A DNA stretch of 64,000 bases, taken from CALMEC01 sp964628685. Its GTDB lineage: Bacteria > Actinomycetota > Thermoleophilia > Miltoncostaeales > Miltoncostaeaceae. The notes beneath the pieces were generated by a model. The model saw only the letters and a program-made list of their open reading frames with translations. It searched no databases and was not told the origin of the DNA. Position 1 is the first letter of the stretch. Each line of letters begins with the position of its first letter. Of this stretch, positions 1 through 8,581 are shown piece by piece. Both the position numbers and the translations under genes were made by a program. The stretch covers positions 537,756-601,755 of the forward strand of contig CAZVNM010000002.1 of NCBI GenBank assembly GCA_964628685.1, given 5' to 3'.

Positions 1-85
1 CCAGCCGGCGCATGAGCGGCTCGGCGCTGAACGCGAACGGGCACGTGGGATCGGTGTAATGCGTGATCTCGAGGCGGTCGTCCAT
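1..85 (-). CDS. DsbA-family thioredoxin-like protein, N-terminal fragment
   Basis: Only the first 28 codons lie in the window; the gene runs off the left edge. From the ATG at 85 the protein contains ITHYTDPTCPFAFSAEPLM, which resembles the start of DsbA/FrnE-like proteins: a beta strand followed by a redox-motif position (here TCPFAF, a single cysteine) and an Ala/Ser-rich helix. Such proteins are thiol oxidoreductases or isomerases of the thioredoxin fold. It follows nadE on the same strand after 87 nt. No strong ribosome binding site is visible. The family is a reasonable guess; the exact activity cannot be judged from a fragment. Confidence 0.6.
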   Translation of the reverse strand, partial: MDDRLEITHYTDPTCPFAFSAEPLMRRL

Positions 86-172
86 CGACCGCACCCTAGT
101 GTCTTGCGCCCACGGTGGTCCGCATCACGGTGCACGACGACGCCCGTGCGGGGTGCCGACGGTCCGGCCCGG

Positions 173-2206
173 TCATCCCGACGGGATGTGTTCGAGGTCG
201 GCCAGCCACGCGCGCGCGTTGCCGTCCGACGGTGCGCGCCAGTCGCCGCGCGGGGAGAGCGCGCCGCCCGCCACCACCTTCGGCCCGTTGGGCAGGGCGG
301 ATCGCTTGAACTGGCTGAAGGCGAAGAAGCGTGTGACGAAGACCTCGAGCCAGCGGCGCACCTCGGCCAGGTCATACGCGACCCGCTGGTCGTCGCGGAT
401 TCCGGCCGGCCAGTCGCCGGCGTCGGCGTCGCGCCAGGCGTGGTGGGCGAGGTACGCGATCTTCGTCGGGCGAAACCCGTGGCGCAGCACGTGGTAGAGG
501 TTGAAGTCCTGCAGGTTGTACGGGCCGATGGTGGCCTCGGTCGACTGCGGCTTCGCATCACCGGTGGTGGGGACGAGCTCGGGCGTGATCTCGGTGTCGA
601 GGATGCTGCGGAGCGTCACATTGACGTCATCCGCGAAGCGCCCCTCGGAGACCACCCAGCGGATGAGGTGCTGGATGAGCGTCTTGGGAACGCCGGCGTT
701 GACCCCGTAGTGGCTCATCTGATCGCCCACCCCGTAGGTGCACCAGCCGAGTGCGAGCTCGGAGAGGTCGCCGGTGCCCAGCACGATGCCGCCCCGCTGG
801 TTGGCCAGACGGAACAGGTAGTCGGTGCGAAGGCCGGCCTGCACGTTTTCGAACGTGACGTCGTACTCCGGCCGGCCGTCTGCGAACGGGTGGCCGATGT
901 CATGCAGCATCCGCTCGGCGGCGGGCACGATGGAGAGCTCCTCGAAGGTGGTGCCGAGCGCCGTGGCGAGGGCCGTCGCGTTGGCCCGGGTGTGATCGCC
1001 GGTCGCGAAGCCGGGCAGGGTGAAGGCGAGGATGTCCGAGCGCGGACGGCCCAGCCGGTCCATGGCCTCGGCCGCCACGAGCAGGGCGTGGGTCGAGTCG
1101 AGCCCGCCCGAGACCCCGATCACCACCTTGGGATCACCGATGGCGCGCAGCCGCTGGGCGAGGCCGCTCACCTGGATGCTGTAGGCCTCGTAGCAGTCGA
1201 GGGCCAGCCTGTCGGCGTCGTTCGGCACGAACGGGTATCGGTCGACCGACCGTCGCAGGCCCACGTCGGTGCGCGGCGGGTGGAGCTCGAACGTCACGGT
1301 CTCGCCCCACGACCCCTCGACCACCCGGTTGTCGTCGAACGTGCCGCGACGCAGCCGCTCGTGGCGCAGGAGGTCGAGGTCGACGTCGGCGACGGTGCGG
1401 CGGGCGTCGTCGGGAAAGCGCTCGCCCTCCGCGAGGAGCTCGCCGTTTTCGTGGATCATCGTCTGCCCGTCCCACGCCAGGTCGGTCGTCGACTCGCCGG
1501 GTCCGGCGGCGGCGAACACGTGCGCGGCCAGGCACCGTGCGGATGTGCTCTGGCAGAGGCGGCGCCGTTCGTCGGCGCGGGTCACGGTGATCGGTGATCC
1601 CGACAGGTTCGCAAGGATGGTGGCGCCGGCGAGCGCCGCGTGCGCCGACGGTGGGATGGGCACCCACATGTCCTCGCAGACCTCGGCGTGCAGCACGAGG
1701 CCCGGCACGTCGACGGCGCGGAAGACCAGACGCGTGCCGAAGGGCACGTCGGCGTCCCCCAGGCGGATCACGTCCGCCGGGGTGGTCGCACCGGACGCGA
1801 AGTGGCGCCGCTCGTAGAACTCGCGGTAGGTCGGCAGGTACGACTTGGGCGCCACGCCCAGCACGCGGCCGCGATGGATCACGACCGCGCAGTTGTGGAG
1901 CCTGCCCTCGTTGACGAGGGGGGCGCCCACCACCAGCACCGGCAGCAGGTCGGTCGATGCCAGCCGCAGACGTTCGACGGCCGCCGTCGTCGCATCCAGG
2001 ACCGGGTCGGCCAGGAGCAGGTCGTCGATCGCATACCCGGTCAGACAGAGCTCGGGGAACACGGCGACCGCCACCGCATCATCCGAACACCCGCGCGCCG
2101 CGACGAGCACCGTCTCGGCGTTGGTGGCCGGATCCGCGATCGCCACCGGCACCGTGCACGCGGCGACGCGGACGAACCCCTGGTCGTATGCGGCGTGGAA
2201 CTCCAC
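173..2206 (-). CDS. nadE: Glutamine-dependent NAD+ synthetase
   Basis: Makes NAD+ from nicotinate adenine dinucleotide, ATP and glutamine, the last step of NAD biosynthesis in the cytosol. The 677-residue, two-domain protein matches the long actinobacterial form. Residues 1-290 are a nitrilase-type amidase with the triad Glu52 (FPELCLTGY), Lys121 (APKSYLP) and Cys177 (HAEVCEDMW), which releases ammonia from glutamine. Residues from about 350 form the synthetase, with the ATP-binding loop GVSGGLDSTHALLV and a C-terminal FFAFSQFKRSALPNGPK segment typical of the family. The start is GTG at 2206. pncB, which feeds the same pathway, lies 8 kb away on the other strand. Confidence 0.97.
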   Translation of the reverse strand: MEFHAAYDQGFVRVAACTVPVAIADPATNAETVLVAARGCSDDAVAVAVFPELCLTGYAIDDLLLADPVLDATTAAVERLRLASTDLLPVLVVGAPLVNEGRLHNCAVVIHRGRVLGVAPKSYLPTYREFYERRHFASGATTPADVIRLGDADVPFGTRLVFRAVDVPGLVLHAEVCEDMWVPIPPSAHAALAGATILANLSGSPITVTRADERRRLCQSTSARCLAAHVFAAAGPGESTTDLAWDGQTMIHENGELLAEGERFPDDARRTVADVDLDLLRHERLRRGTFDDNRVVEGSWGETVTFELHPPRTDVGLRRSVDRYPFVPNDADRLALDCYEAYSIQVSGLAQRLRAIGDPKVVIGVSGGLDSTHALLVAAEAMDRLGRPRSDILAFTLPGFATGDHTRANATALATALGTTFEELSIVPAAERMLHDIGHPFADGRPEYDVTFENVQAGLRTDYLFRLANQRGGIVLGTGDLSELALGWCTYGVGDQMSHYGVNAGVPKTLIQHLIRWVVSEGRFADDVNVTLRSILDTEITPELVPTTGDAKPQSTEATIGPYNLQDFNLYHVLRHGFRPTKIAYLAHHAWRDADAGDWPAGIRDDQRVAYDLAEVRRWLEVFVTRFFAFSQFKRSALPNGPKVVAGGALSPRGDWRAPSDGNARAWLADLEHIPSG

Positions 2207-2331
2207 ACGGTGAGTTTCGCAGGTCGACGCGCGGAGGTGCCGGGCGCCCCGGCGATGCGGGCACCGCCGCCGTGACCCGTGGGGGGTGTGGAGGCGTCAA
2301 CCGCCGCACGATCAGGTGCGGGGGCCCGCGG

Positions 2332-2337
2332 TACCCT
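2332..2337 (+). promoter_or_regulatory. Candidate -10 hexamer (TACCCT) of a leaderless small ORF
   Basis: TACCCT ends 6 nt before an ATG at 2344. The same spacing is seen before several securely identified genes in this window (4605, 10160, 11502, 25670, 48139). It therefore looks like a leaderless promoter rather than chance. Confidence 0.35.
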
Positions 2338-2343
2338 GGGGCC

Positions 2344-2451
2344 ATGTATGCCGACCGCGGCGACATCCGGGTGTCCGCGCGCACCGACGGCCGAGACGGC
2401 CACCGGTCCACGGCGGCCGCCGGGTCGACGACCTCGTCGCGGGTGCGCTGA
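2344..2451 (+). CDS. Possible leaderless 35-residue small protein
   Basis: A 35-codon reading frame starting at the ATG placed 6 nt after a TACCCT hexamer. The product begins MYADRGDIRVSART and is rich in Arg, Ser, Thr and Gly; no family is recognised. It ends 8 nt before the ATG of the next small ORF (2460), so the two could be one transcript, or this could be a short upstream ORF that couples translation. The composition is not strongly protein-like, and the only support is the promoter-start spacing. Confidence 0.3.
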   Translation: MYADRGDIRVSARTDGRDGHRSTAAAGSTTSSRVR

Positions 2452-2459
2452 GGACGACC

Positions 2460-2711
2460 ATGGGCCGTCGCACGGACGTCGAGATCGCGGCATTCCTCAT
2501 CAGCACCTGGGGCGCGGAGGGCGCCGCCCTGGACGGTGAGGGCATCGTGCGGCGTCTCGTCGACGACGACGGCTGGCGCGAGGAGCGGGCGCGCAGGACC
2601 GTCGCGCGCCTGGCGGCATCGGGTTCCGTCGGCACATCCGCCGGCGATCAGATCGTGGTGGCGTCGTCCCCCTGCCTGCTGAGCGGCGGTGACGGCGCGC
2701 TGCCGGGGTGA
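2460..2711 (+). CDS. Small hypothetical protein, possible helix-turn-helix fold
   Basis: An 83-residue product starting MGRRTDVEIAAFLISTWG. The first 60 residues (through GIVRRLVDDDGWREERARR and TVARLAASGSV) alternate in a way that suggests a small winged-helix-like domain, with a tail lacking obvious features. The last 64 nt overlap, convergently, the 3' end of the GH15 gene on the other strand. No family is recognised and the coding case is moderate, resting on the protein-like N-terminal half and the position behind a candidate leaderless promoter. Confidence 0.42.
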   Translation: MGRRTDVEIAAFLISTWGAEGAALDGEGIVRRLVDDDGWREERARRTVARLAASGSVGTSAGDQIVVASSPCLLSGGDGALPG

Positions 2712-4528
2712 ACCGGTCCGTCACCCGCGTGGACCGCGGCGAGCACCGCCGCCGCGTGCACGAGGCCGAGGTGTGAGAAGGCCTGCGGGAAGTTCCCCAT
2801 GAGGAGTCCGGCCGCCGGGTCGTACTCCTCCGACAGCAGGCCGACGTCGTTGGTGAGACCGACCAGGCGGTCCATCAGCGCGTGCGCGTCGTCCACCCGG
2901 CCCATGAGCGCGTAGACCGCCACGAGCCAGAACGAACAGACGAGGAACGGGTGCTCGTCACCGGCGACGCCGTCCACACCCGACGCGGTGCGGTAGCGCA
3001 GGAGGAGCCCGTCGCGCATGAGGTCACGCTCGATCCGTTCGACCGTCCCCACGAACCGCGGGTCGCGCGCGTCGATGAAGCCCATGAGCGGCATGACGAG
3101 CAGCGATGCGTCCATCTCGGTGGTCTCGTCGTGCTGGGTGAAGGCGTTGATCTCGGCGTTGTAGCCACCGTCCAGCACCGCGCGACGCACCTCGTCGCGA
3201 GTGGTGCGCCAGACGTCGACCGGCCCCGGCAGGCCGTACTGCTCGACGCTGCGTACGGCACGGTCCAGGGCGACCCACACCATCACGCGCGAGTGGGTGA
3301 ACCGGCGCACCGGTCCGCGCACCTCCCACAGCCCGTGGTCCGGCTCGTCCCACGAGACGACCAGGTCGTCCACCAGCGCGCACTGCAGGTTCCACGAGTC
3401 GGCGGTCTCACCCAGCCCGGCGTCGCGCATCATCGCGAGCGCCATCATGACCGTCCCCAGCACGTCGGCCTGGTGCTGGCCGGCGGCAGCGTTGCCGATC
3501 CGCACCGGCCGCGATCCGGCGTACCCGCGCAGATGGTCCAGCTCCCGCTCCGGCATGTCTCGCCCGCCGTCGATCCGGTACATGATCATCATGTCGGCGG
3601 GGTCGCCGGCGATCGCCCGCAGCAGCCAGTCGCGCCAGAGCGTCGCCCGCTCGTGCAGGCCGACCATGATCAGCGATTCGATCGTGTACGCGGCGTCCCG
3701 CAGCCAGCAGAACCGGTAGTCCCAGTTGCGCTCGCCGCCCAGCTCCTCGGGCAGCGACGTCGTGGGCGCCGCGACGATGCCGCCGGTCTCGACGTCGGTC
3801 AACGCCCGCAGCACCAGCACCGACCGGCGGACGTCGTCCGCATACGGTCCGTCGTAATCGAGGCGCTGCAGCCAGCGTTCCGACTCCTCACGGGTCTGCT
3901 CGATCCGGCTCACGCACGCCAGCGGGTCGGGGACCGGGCGATAGCTGGGCGTCCATGCGAGATCGAACACCAGGTCGTCGTCCGCGGCGACCTCGAACGA
4001 CCCGACATGTCGCAGGTCCGCGCCCTCGGGGAGGATCGGGCCGCGCAGGATCAGCATGTCCGGTCCGGCGACCGCCCGGATCATCGTGTCGCAGCCGTGG
4101 TCGGCGTCGTCGGGCGCCCGCATGATCCACGGGACGATCGCCCCGTACCCGAAGCGCACGATCCACTCGTGGTGCATGCGCACACGGCCCTCGAGGCCCT
4201 GCACCCGACGGATCACGTCTGCGCGCCCGTCGAGGGTCGTCATGACGTCGGTCACCCGCACCGCCCCGCCCGCGGTGCGATGCACGGTCTGGAGGATCAT
4301 CGTGCCGTCCACGTAGGAGCGCGTGGTCTCGGCCGGTTCGGCGGGGCCGATGAGCCACCGGCCGTTCCAGCGGTCGCCCAGGATGGCGCAGAAGCATGCG
4401 TGCGAGTCGAAGTGCGGAAGGCAGAGCCAGTCGATCGACCCTCCGCGGGTCACGAGCGCGGCGGTGCGGCGGTCGCCGATCAGCGCGTGGTCGGCGATCG
4501 GGACGGGGCGCGTGTCACCGGTCGGCAT
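2648..4528 (-). CDS. Glycoside hydrolase family 15 protein (glucoamylase/trehalase-like)
   Basis: A 626-residue enzyme predicted to release glucose from alpha-glucans or to cleave trehalose. It has the family layout: an N-terminal beta-sandwich (IADHALIGDRRTAALV, GGSIDWLCLPHFDS) and a C-terminal (alpha/alpha)6 barrel. The barrel carries the substrate loop NWDYRFCWLRDAAYTIESL near residue 270 and a second conserved acidic loop EEYDPAAGLLMGNFPQAF near 566. The ATG at 4528 was chosen because upstream in-frame codons run into the divergent gene at 4605, and MPTGDTRPVPIADHALIG begins just ahead of the conserved fold. There is no signal peptide, so it acts in the cytoplasm, probably on glycogen or trehalose. 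Specificity cannot be read from sequence alone. Confidence 0.9.
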   Translation of the reverse strand: MPTGDTRPVPIADHALIGDRRTAALVTRGGSIDWLCLPHFDSHACFCAILGDRWNGRWLIGPAEPAETTRSYVDGTMILQTVHRTAGGAVRVTDVMTTLDGRADVIRRVQGLEGRVRMHHEWIVRFGYGAIVPWIMRAPDDADHGCDTMIRAVAGPDMLILRGPILPEGADLRHVGSFEVAADDDLVFDLAWTPSYRPVPDPLACVSRIEQTREESERWLQRLDYDGPYADDVRRSVLVLRALTDVETGGIVAAPTTSLPEELGGERNWDYRFCWLRDAAYTIESLIMVGLHERATLWRDWLLRAIAGDPADMMIMYRIDGGRDMPERELDHLRGYAGSRPVRIGNAAAGQHQADVLGTVMMALAMMRDAGLGETADSWNLQCALVDDLVVSWDEPDHGLWEVRGPVRRFTHSRVMVWVALDRAVRSVEQYGLPGPVDVWRTTRDEVRRAVLDGGYNAEINAFTQHDETTEMDASLLVMPLMGFIDARDPRFVGTVERIERDLMRDGLLLRYRTASGVDGVAGDEHPFLVCSFWLVAVYALMGRVDDAHALMDRLVGLTNDVGLLSEEYDPAAGLLMGNFPQAFSHLGLVHAAAVLAAVHAGDGPVHPGSAPSPPLSRQGDDATTI

Positions 4529-4591
4529 CGCGTGGATGGTCGCACACCCGGCCGTCGGCCCGGCCCGCCGGTGTCGGGCGGCACCGGGGGC

Positions 4592-4597
4592 TAACGT
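4592..4597 (+). promoter_or_regulatory. Candidate -10 hexamer (TAACGT), leaderless promoter
   Basis: TAACGT ends 7 nt before the ATG at 4605, and there is no ribosome binding site between them. It fits the leaderless pattern seen at other genes here. Confidence 0.45.
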
Positions 4598-4604
4598 GCG
4601 GGGC

Positions 4605-5573
4605 ATGGCCACGAAGAAGGACGCGTTCGGGTCCCCCGTCCAGCTGGACGTCGGCGGGCGCACGGTGCGGCTGTCAAGCCCGGAGCGGGTGTACTTCCCG
4701 GCGCGCGGCGAGACCAAGCTGGACCTCGCCCGGTATTACATGGCCGTCGGTGACGGCATCGTCCGGGCGCTCTTCGAACGGCCGTGCATGCTGCACCGCT
4801 TCCCCGACGGGGCCGCCGGCAAGAAGGTCCACCAGAAGCGCCTGCCACGCGGTGCGCCGGACTGGGTGGAGACCGTCCGCCTGCACTTCCCGCGGTACGA
4901 CCTGCACGCCGACGAGCTGTGCGTCACCGAGCTTGCGAGCGTCATCTGGGCGGTGCAGATGTCGACGGTGGAGTTCCACCCGTGGAACAGCCGTCGCGCC
5001 GATCCGGAGAAGCCCGACGAGTGGCGCATCGACATCGACCCGATGCCGGAGTGTCCGTTCGACCGGGTGCGGCGCGTCGCCCACGTGGTGCACGAGGTGC
5101 TGGACGAGCTGGGCGCCGTCGGTTGGCCCAAGACCTCGGGCGGCGGCGGTCTGCACGTCTACGTCCGCATCCGTCCCGACCACGATCACCGTGCGGTGCG
5201 CCGGGCGGCGCTCGCGTTCGCCCGTGAGGTGGAGCGCCGTGCGCCCGACGACGTCACCACCACCTGGTGGCGCAGGGACCGCGACCCCGCGGCCGTGTTC
5301 GTCGACTACAACCAGAACGCCCGGGACCACACCATCGCCAGCGCCTACTCGGTGCGCGGCAACCCCGAGGGCACGGTCTCGACCCCCATCCGCTGGGACG
5401 AGGTGGATGCCGTCGAGCCGCGGGAGCTCACCATCGCCACCGTGCCGGCGCGCTTCGCCGAGCTGGGCGACCTGCACGCCGGCATCGACGACGCCGTCTT
5501 CGACATCGCACCGCTTCTGGAGTGGGCCGAACGTGACGAGCGCGAGGGGCGGGACGAGCCGCCGGAGGAGTGA
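4605..5573 (+). CDS. Stand-alone LigD-type DNA polymerase/primase domain protein
   Basis: A 322-residue archaeo-eukaryotic primase-type polymerase matching the polymerase domain of the non-homologous end-joining ligase LigD. It fills or adds nucleotides, preferably ribonucleotides, at broken DNA ends. The two metal-binding aspartates lie in RIDIDPMPECPF (Asp143 and Asp145), followed by KTSGGGGLHVYV and by FVDYNQNARDHTIASAY and VSTPIRWDEV. No ligase or phosphoesterase domain is attached, so a partner ligase and Ku should lie elsewhere. It is divergent from the GH15 gene across 76 nt and is probably translated leaderlessly. Confidence 0.93.
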   Translation: MATKKDAFGSPVQLDVGGRTVRLSSPERVYFPARGETKLDLARYYMAVGDGIVRALFERPCMLHRFPDGAAGKKVHQKRLPRGAPDWVETVRLHFPRYDLHADELCVTELASVIWAVQMSTVEFHPWNSRRADPEKPDEWRIDIDPMPECPFDRVRRVAHVVHEVLDELGAVGWPKTSGGGGLHVYVRIRPDHDHRAVRRAALAFAREVERRAPDDVTTTWWRRDRDPAAVFVDYNQNARDHTIASAYSVRGNPEGTVSTPIRWDEVDAVEPRELTIATVPARFAELGDLHAGIDDAVFDIAPLLEWAERDEREGRDEPPEE

Positions 5574-5595
5574 CCTCCCGCGTCGGCCGCGCGGG

Positions 5596-6453
5596 TCAGC
5601 CCATCAGGACCACCGAGGCGACGGCGCCTGCGATCAGGCAGTAGATCCCGAAGCCCCTGAGCCCGCGTCGCTCGAAGAACCGCATGAGGAAGCGCACCGA
5701 CAGGTAGGCCGTGAATGCGGCGCAGAGGGAGGCCACAAGCGCCGGGCCGCGCACCCCGTCACCCTCGGGACCGAGGAGCTCGGGCAGCTTCAGTGCCGCC
5801 GCCGCTCCGATGATGGGGGTGGCGAGCAGGAAGCCGAAGCGGGCCGCGTCGCGGTGGCTGAGGCCCACCAGCAGCCCTCCGCCGATGGTGGCGCCCGACC
5901 GGGAGATGCCGGGGATGAGCGCGAGCGCCTGCGCGGCGCCGACCGTGAAGGCGTTTCGGAACGTCACCTGCTTCGCGATGCGGGCGTCGTCGTCGGCATC
6001 GGTGGCCACGGCCCGTCGTCGCAGGACCTCGGCACCCAGGAGCAGCAGTCCGTTGACCATGAGGAACAGGGACGCGGACCGCGCCGATGAGAACACGCTT
6101 CGCAGCGAGTGCTCCAGCAAGAGGCCCAGGATCCCCGCGGGGATCGTGCCGACCACGAGCAGCCAGCCCAGCTTCGCGTCGGTGTCGTCGGGTGCGATGC
6201 CGCGGTCCCGCAGGCTGCGTCCGAGGCCCCGCACGATCCGGACCCAGTCGTGCCAGAAGAACCCCAGGAGCACGATCGCGGTGGCCAGGTGGGTGGCCAC
6301 CAGGAAGGTGATGAAGTACCCGTCGTTCTGGTGGATGTCCCAGCCGAGGACCTTCGGCAGGATGACGCTGTGGCCGAGGCTCGACACGGGGAAGAGCTCG
6401 GACGCCCCCTGGAGGAGCCCCAGGGTGATCGCCTGGGGGTATGAGATCAGCAC
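5596..6453 (-). CDS. uppP: Undecaprenyl-diphosphate phosphatase
   Basis: An integral membrane enzyme that dephosphorylates undecaprenyl diphosphate to recycle the lipid carrier for peptidoglycan synthesis; it also gives bacitracin tolerance. The 285-residue protein shows the two family signatures, QGASELFPVSSLGHSV near residue 15 and PGISRSGATI near 185, within about eight hydrophobic segments. It starts 6 nt after the stop of a small membrane-protein gene, so the two are probably one operon. Length and motifs are normal for UppP/BacA. Confidence 0.96.
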   Translation of the reverse strand: MLISYPQAITLGLLQGASELFPVSSLGHSVILPKVLGWDIHQNDGYFITFLVATHLATAIVLLGFFWHDWVRIVRGLGRSLRDRGIAPDDTDAKLGWLLVVGTIPAGILGLLLEHSLRSVFSSARSASLFLMVNGLLLLGAEVLRRRAVATDADDDARIAKQVTFRNAFTVGAAQALALIPGISRSGATIGGGLLVGLSHRDAARFGFLLATPIIGAAAALKLPELLGPEGDGVRGPALVASLCAAFTAYLSVRFLMRFFERRGLRGFGIYCLIAGAVASVVLMG

Positions 6454-6459
6454 CGGCGC

Positions 6460-6705
6460 TCAGGCCTCGATCCGCGTGTGCTTCGGGGTGCCGGTGCGAA
6501 ACCACGCGAAGACGAGCAGTGCCATCCCCACGAACATCGCGGCGATCCCATGCTTGACGTGGTGGTGGGTCGAGCCGGCCTCGTGCCCGGGAATCCAGGC
6601 CGGGAGACCGTTGGCGGTCTTCACCCAGTAGACGACGGCCAGGACGAGCAGCAGCACGCCGGCGACGCCGGCGAGGATCGCGGGGATCCGCGAGTCGGAC
6701 TTCAT
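6460..6705 (-). CDS. Small two-helix membrane protein upstream of uppP
   Basis: An 81-residue protein with two hydrophobic segments (about residues 7-27 and 52-70) joined by a His-rich loop, GSTHHHVKHG. The start ATG at 6705 was chosen because GAGAGGAG lies 8 nt before it; a longer frame to 6762 lacks a ribosome binding site. The loop histidines could bind a metal, but nothing else suggests a function. Its tight linkage to uppP suggests cotranscription. No named family is recognised. Confidence 0.72.
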   Translation of the reverse strand: MKSDSRIPAILAGVAGVLLLVLAVVYWVKTANGLPAWIPGHEAGSTHHHVKHGIAAMFVGMALLVFAWFRTGTPKHTRIEA

Positions 6706-6905
6706 GGACGGTGACTCCTCTCGTTCGGGATGCGACGCCGGGCAGGCTAGGCGGGGGTTCATGAGAGGAGGATGAGAACGGCGTGGACGCGGTGACGTCG
6801 TCGCCCTGCCGGGTCCGGTCGGCTGAGGACAGGACCCCGGGAACGGCGCCCGCGGCCGTCACCGATGCGTCGTCGGGGTGACCGGGTCGGCGGCCGGTGG
6901 TCGGG

Positions 6906-7427
6906 TCACTCTCCGACGGAGATGGTGAACCGCACCGATCGGTCGTGACCCCACGCGGTCACGCGCCAGCACCCCGGCGACGGGAACGTCAGCAACGACG
7001 GAACGACCCACCGCCCCGGTGATTCGACGCGTCCCACCGTCGTGCGTAGATCGCCACGCTCGGCGCTCACCCGGATACGTCCGGTCGACATGAATACGAA
7101 CGGCTGCTTGAACACCCACGAACCGTCCGCATCGCGGTACCCGCCGTAGCCGAGCTGGGGAAGGAAGGCGTACACCACCGGCCCACCGGTGACGGGTGTG
7201 TGTGTCGCGTGGCGCACGAACTCGGGCAGCCGCTCGACCGGCGTCGGCACGTTTCCCGCAAGACACACCGCCTGCCACACGGGCGGCGTGCCGGTCGGCG
7301 CCGGTCCACCGCATCCGCCCACGACGGCGACCGCGAGGCACGCGGCGAGCGACGGCATCGGGCCGGCGCGCACCGGACCGGCGGCGTCACATCGCGGTGC
7401 CCGCCGCTCCGCCACGCCCATCGTCAC
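6906..7427 (-). CDS. Putative lipoprotein
   Basis: A 173-residue product with a hydrophobic stretch (LAACLAVAVVGGCGG) whose VGGC resembles a lipobox, so the mature protein is probably lipid-anchored outside the membrane. The mature region is rich in beta strands (VVYAFLPQLGYGGYRDADG, WVVPSLLTFPSPGCWRVTAWG) and resembles small immunoglobulin-like exported domains. The GTG start at 7427 overlaps the upstream stop codon as GTGA, implying translational coupling to the dehydratase-like gene. An internal ATG at 7358 would give a more usual signal-peptide length but has no ribosome binding site. The function is unknown. Confidence 0.65.
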   Translation of the reverse strand: MTMGVAERRAPRCDAAGPVRAGPMPSLAACLAVAVVGGCGGPAPTGTPPVWQAVCLAGNVPTPVERLPEFVRHATHTPVTGGPVVYAFLPQLGYGGYRDADGSWVFKQPFVFMSTGRIRVSAERGDLRTTVGRVESPGRWVVPSLLTFPSPGCWRVTAWGHDRSVRFTISVGE

Positions 7428-8380
7428 ATCGACGTGAGCTCGGCCTCGTCGGCGTTGCCCCCGGTCACGATGATCGCGCAGCGGGTCGGCCGGCCCTCAT
7501 GCGCCATGAGGCCGGCGAGCGCCGTCGCGCCGGCACCCTCCGCCAGCGTGTGCGCGGTGCGCGCCAACAGGCGGCGGGCGTCGTCGATGGCGTCGTCGTC
7601 CACCAGCAGGAACTCATCCAATCGTTCGCGCAGGATCGACTGCGGCAGCTCGTATCCGGTGGCCGTCGCGATCCCGCTCACGCGGGTGCGAGACGGCGCG
7701 GTGACGATGCGGCCCGCCACCCACGACTCGTACGCGGCCGGGGCCGCCGCCGACTGCACCCCGATCACCCGGCAGCGCGGGGCGAGGGCGTCACGGACGA
7801 TGCACGCGCCGGCGGCTCCGGTGCCACTTCCCACCGGCACGTAGAGCGCCTCCAGATCGCGGTGCTCGGTGAAGACCTCGAGCGCGACGGTCGCGTGGCC
7901 GCAGATGATCGCGGGCTCGTCGCCGGGACCGACGTACCGCCAGCCGTCGCGCGCGGCGAGCGCGCGTGCGTGTGCCGCGGCGTGGGTCAGGTCGTCGCCG
8001 AAGCGGATGACCGTCGCGCCCAGTGCGCGGGTGGCCTCGGCCTTGCCCTCGGGTGCGTCCTCCGGCATGACCACGGCCGCGGGCACCTCGTGTCGCCTGG
8101 CCGCGAACGCCACCGACTGCGCGTGGTTGCCGGTGGACGCGGCGATCAGCCCCTCGCCGATCTCGTCGTCGCGCAGGCTCGCCATGAGCGCGAGGCCTCC
8201 CCGGATCTTGAACGCGCCAGTGGGCTGATGGTTCTCGTGCTTCACGATCACCTGCGCGCCGGTGGCGGCGTCCAGGAGCGGATAGCGCCAGGCGACGGTT
8301 CGGGGAAGGACGGCATCGACGGCCTCGGCGGCGGTGCGGATGCTGACGAGCGACACCTCATGCGGAAGCGACGAGGACAT
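7424..8380 (-). CDS. PLP-dependent threonine/serine dehydratase-like enzyme
   Basis: A fold-type II pyridoxal-phosphate enzyme of 318 residues, predicted to deaminate threonine or serine to the 2-oxo acid and ammonia. The cofactor lysine lies in QPTGAFKIRGG (near residue 58), the substrate loop is STGNHAQSVAFAA, and the phosphate-binding turn is VGSGTGAAG. There is no C-terminal ACT-like regulatory domain, so it resembles catabolic TdcB-type enzymes or the related serine racemases more than biosynthetic IlvA. The 3' end overlaps the lipoprotein start by 4 nt. Confidence 0.88.
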   Translation of the reverse strand: MSSSLPHEVSLVSIRTAAEAVDAVLPRTVAWRYPLLDAATGAQVIVKHENHQPTGAFKIRGGLALMASLRDDEIGEGLIAASTGNHAQSVAFAARRHEVPAAVVMPEDAPEGKAEATRALGATVIRFGDDLTHAAAHARALAARDGWRYVGPGDEPAIICGHATVALEVFTEHRDLEALYVPVGSGTGAAGACIVRDALAPRCRVIGVQSAAAPAAYESWVAGRIVTAPSRTRVSGIATATGYELPQSILRERLDEFLLVDDDAIDDARRLLARTAHTLAEGAGATALAGLMAHEGRPTRCAIIVTGGNADEAELTSM

Positions 8381-8581
8381 GGCGTCAACCTTCTCAGGTC
8401 CGCCGGGCGTTCGTCGTCACACTGTTGCGCGTTCGCGCGGTGGCCGCGGTGTACACGTGTTCGTCAGCGGGGGAACGCGCACTCCATGCGGGACAGCGGC
8501 TCCGCTGACGTCACCACGCCGCGCGACGAGCACGGATCGCGCATTCGGCTTCGTCGGGATGACGCACGCGCCTGGGAGCCG

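Noticed and set aside
2882..4594. A 570-codon plus-strand frame opposite the GH15 gene
   Set aside because: The composition (His, Arg, Pro, Val) mirrors the real gene on the other strand, and no motif is present.
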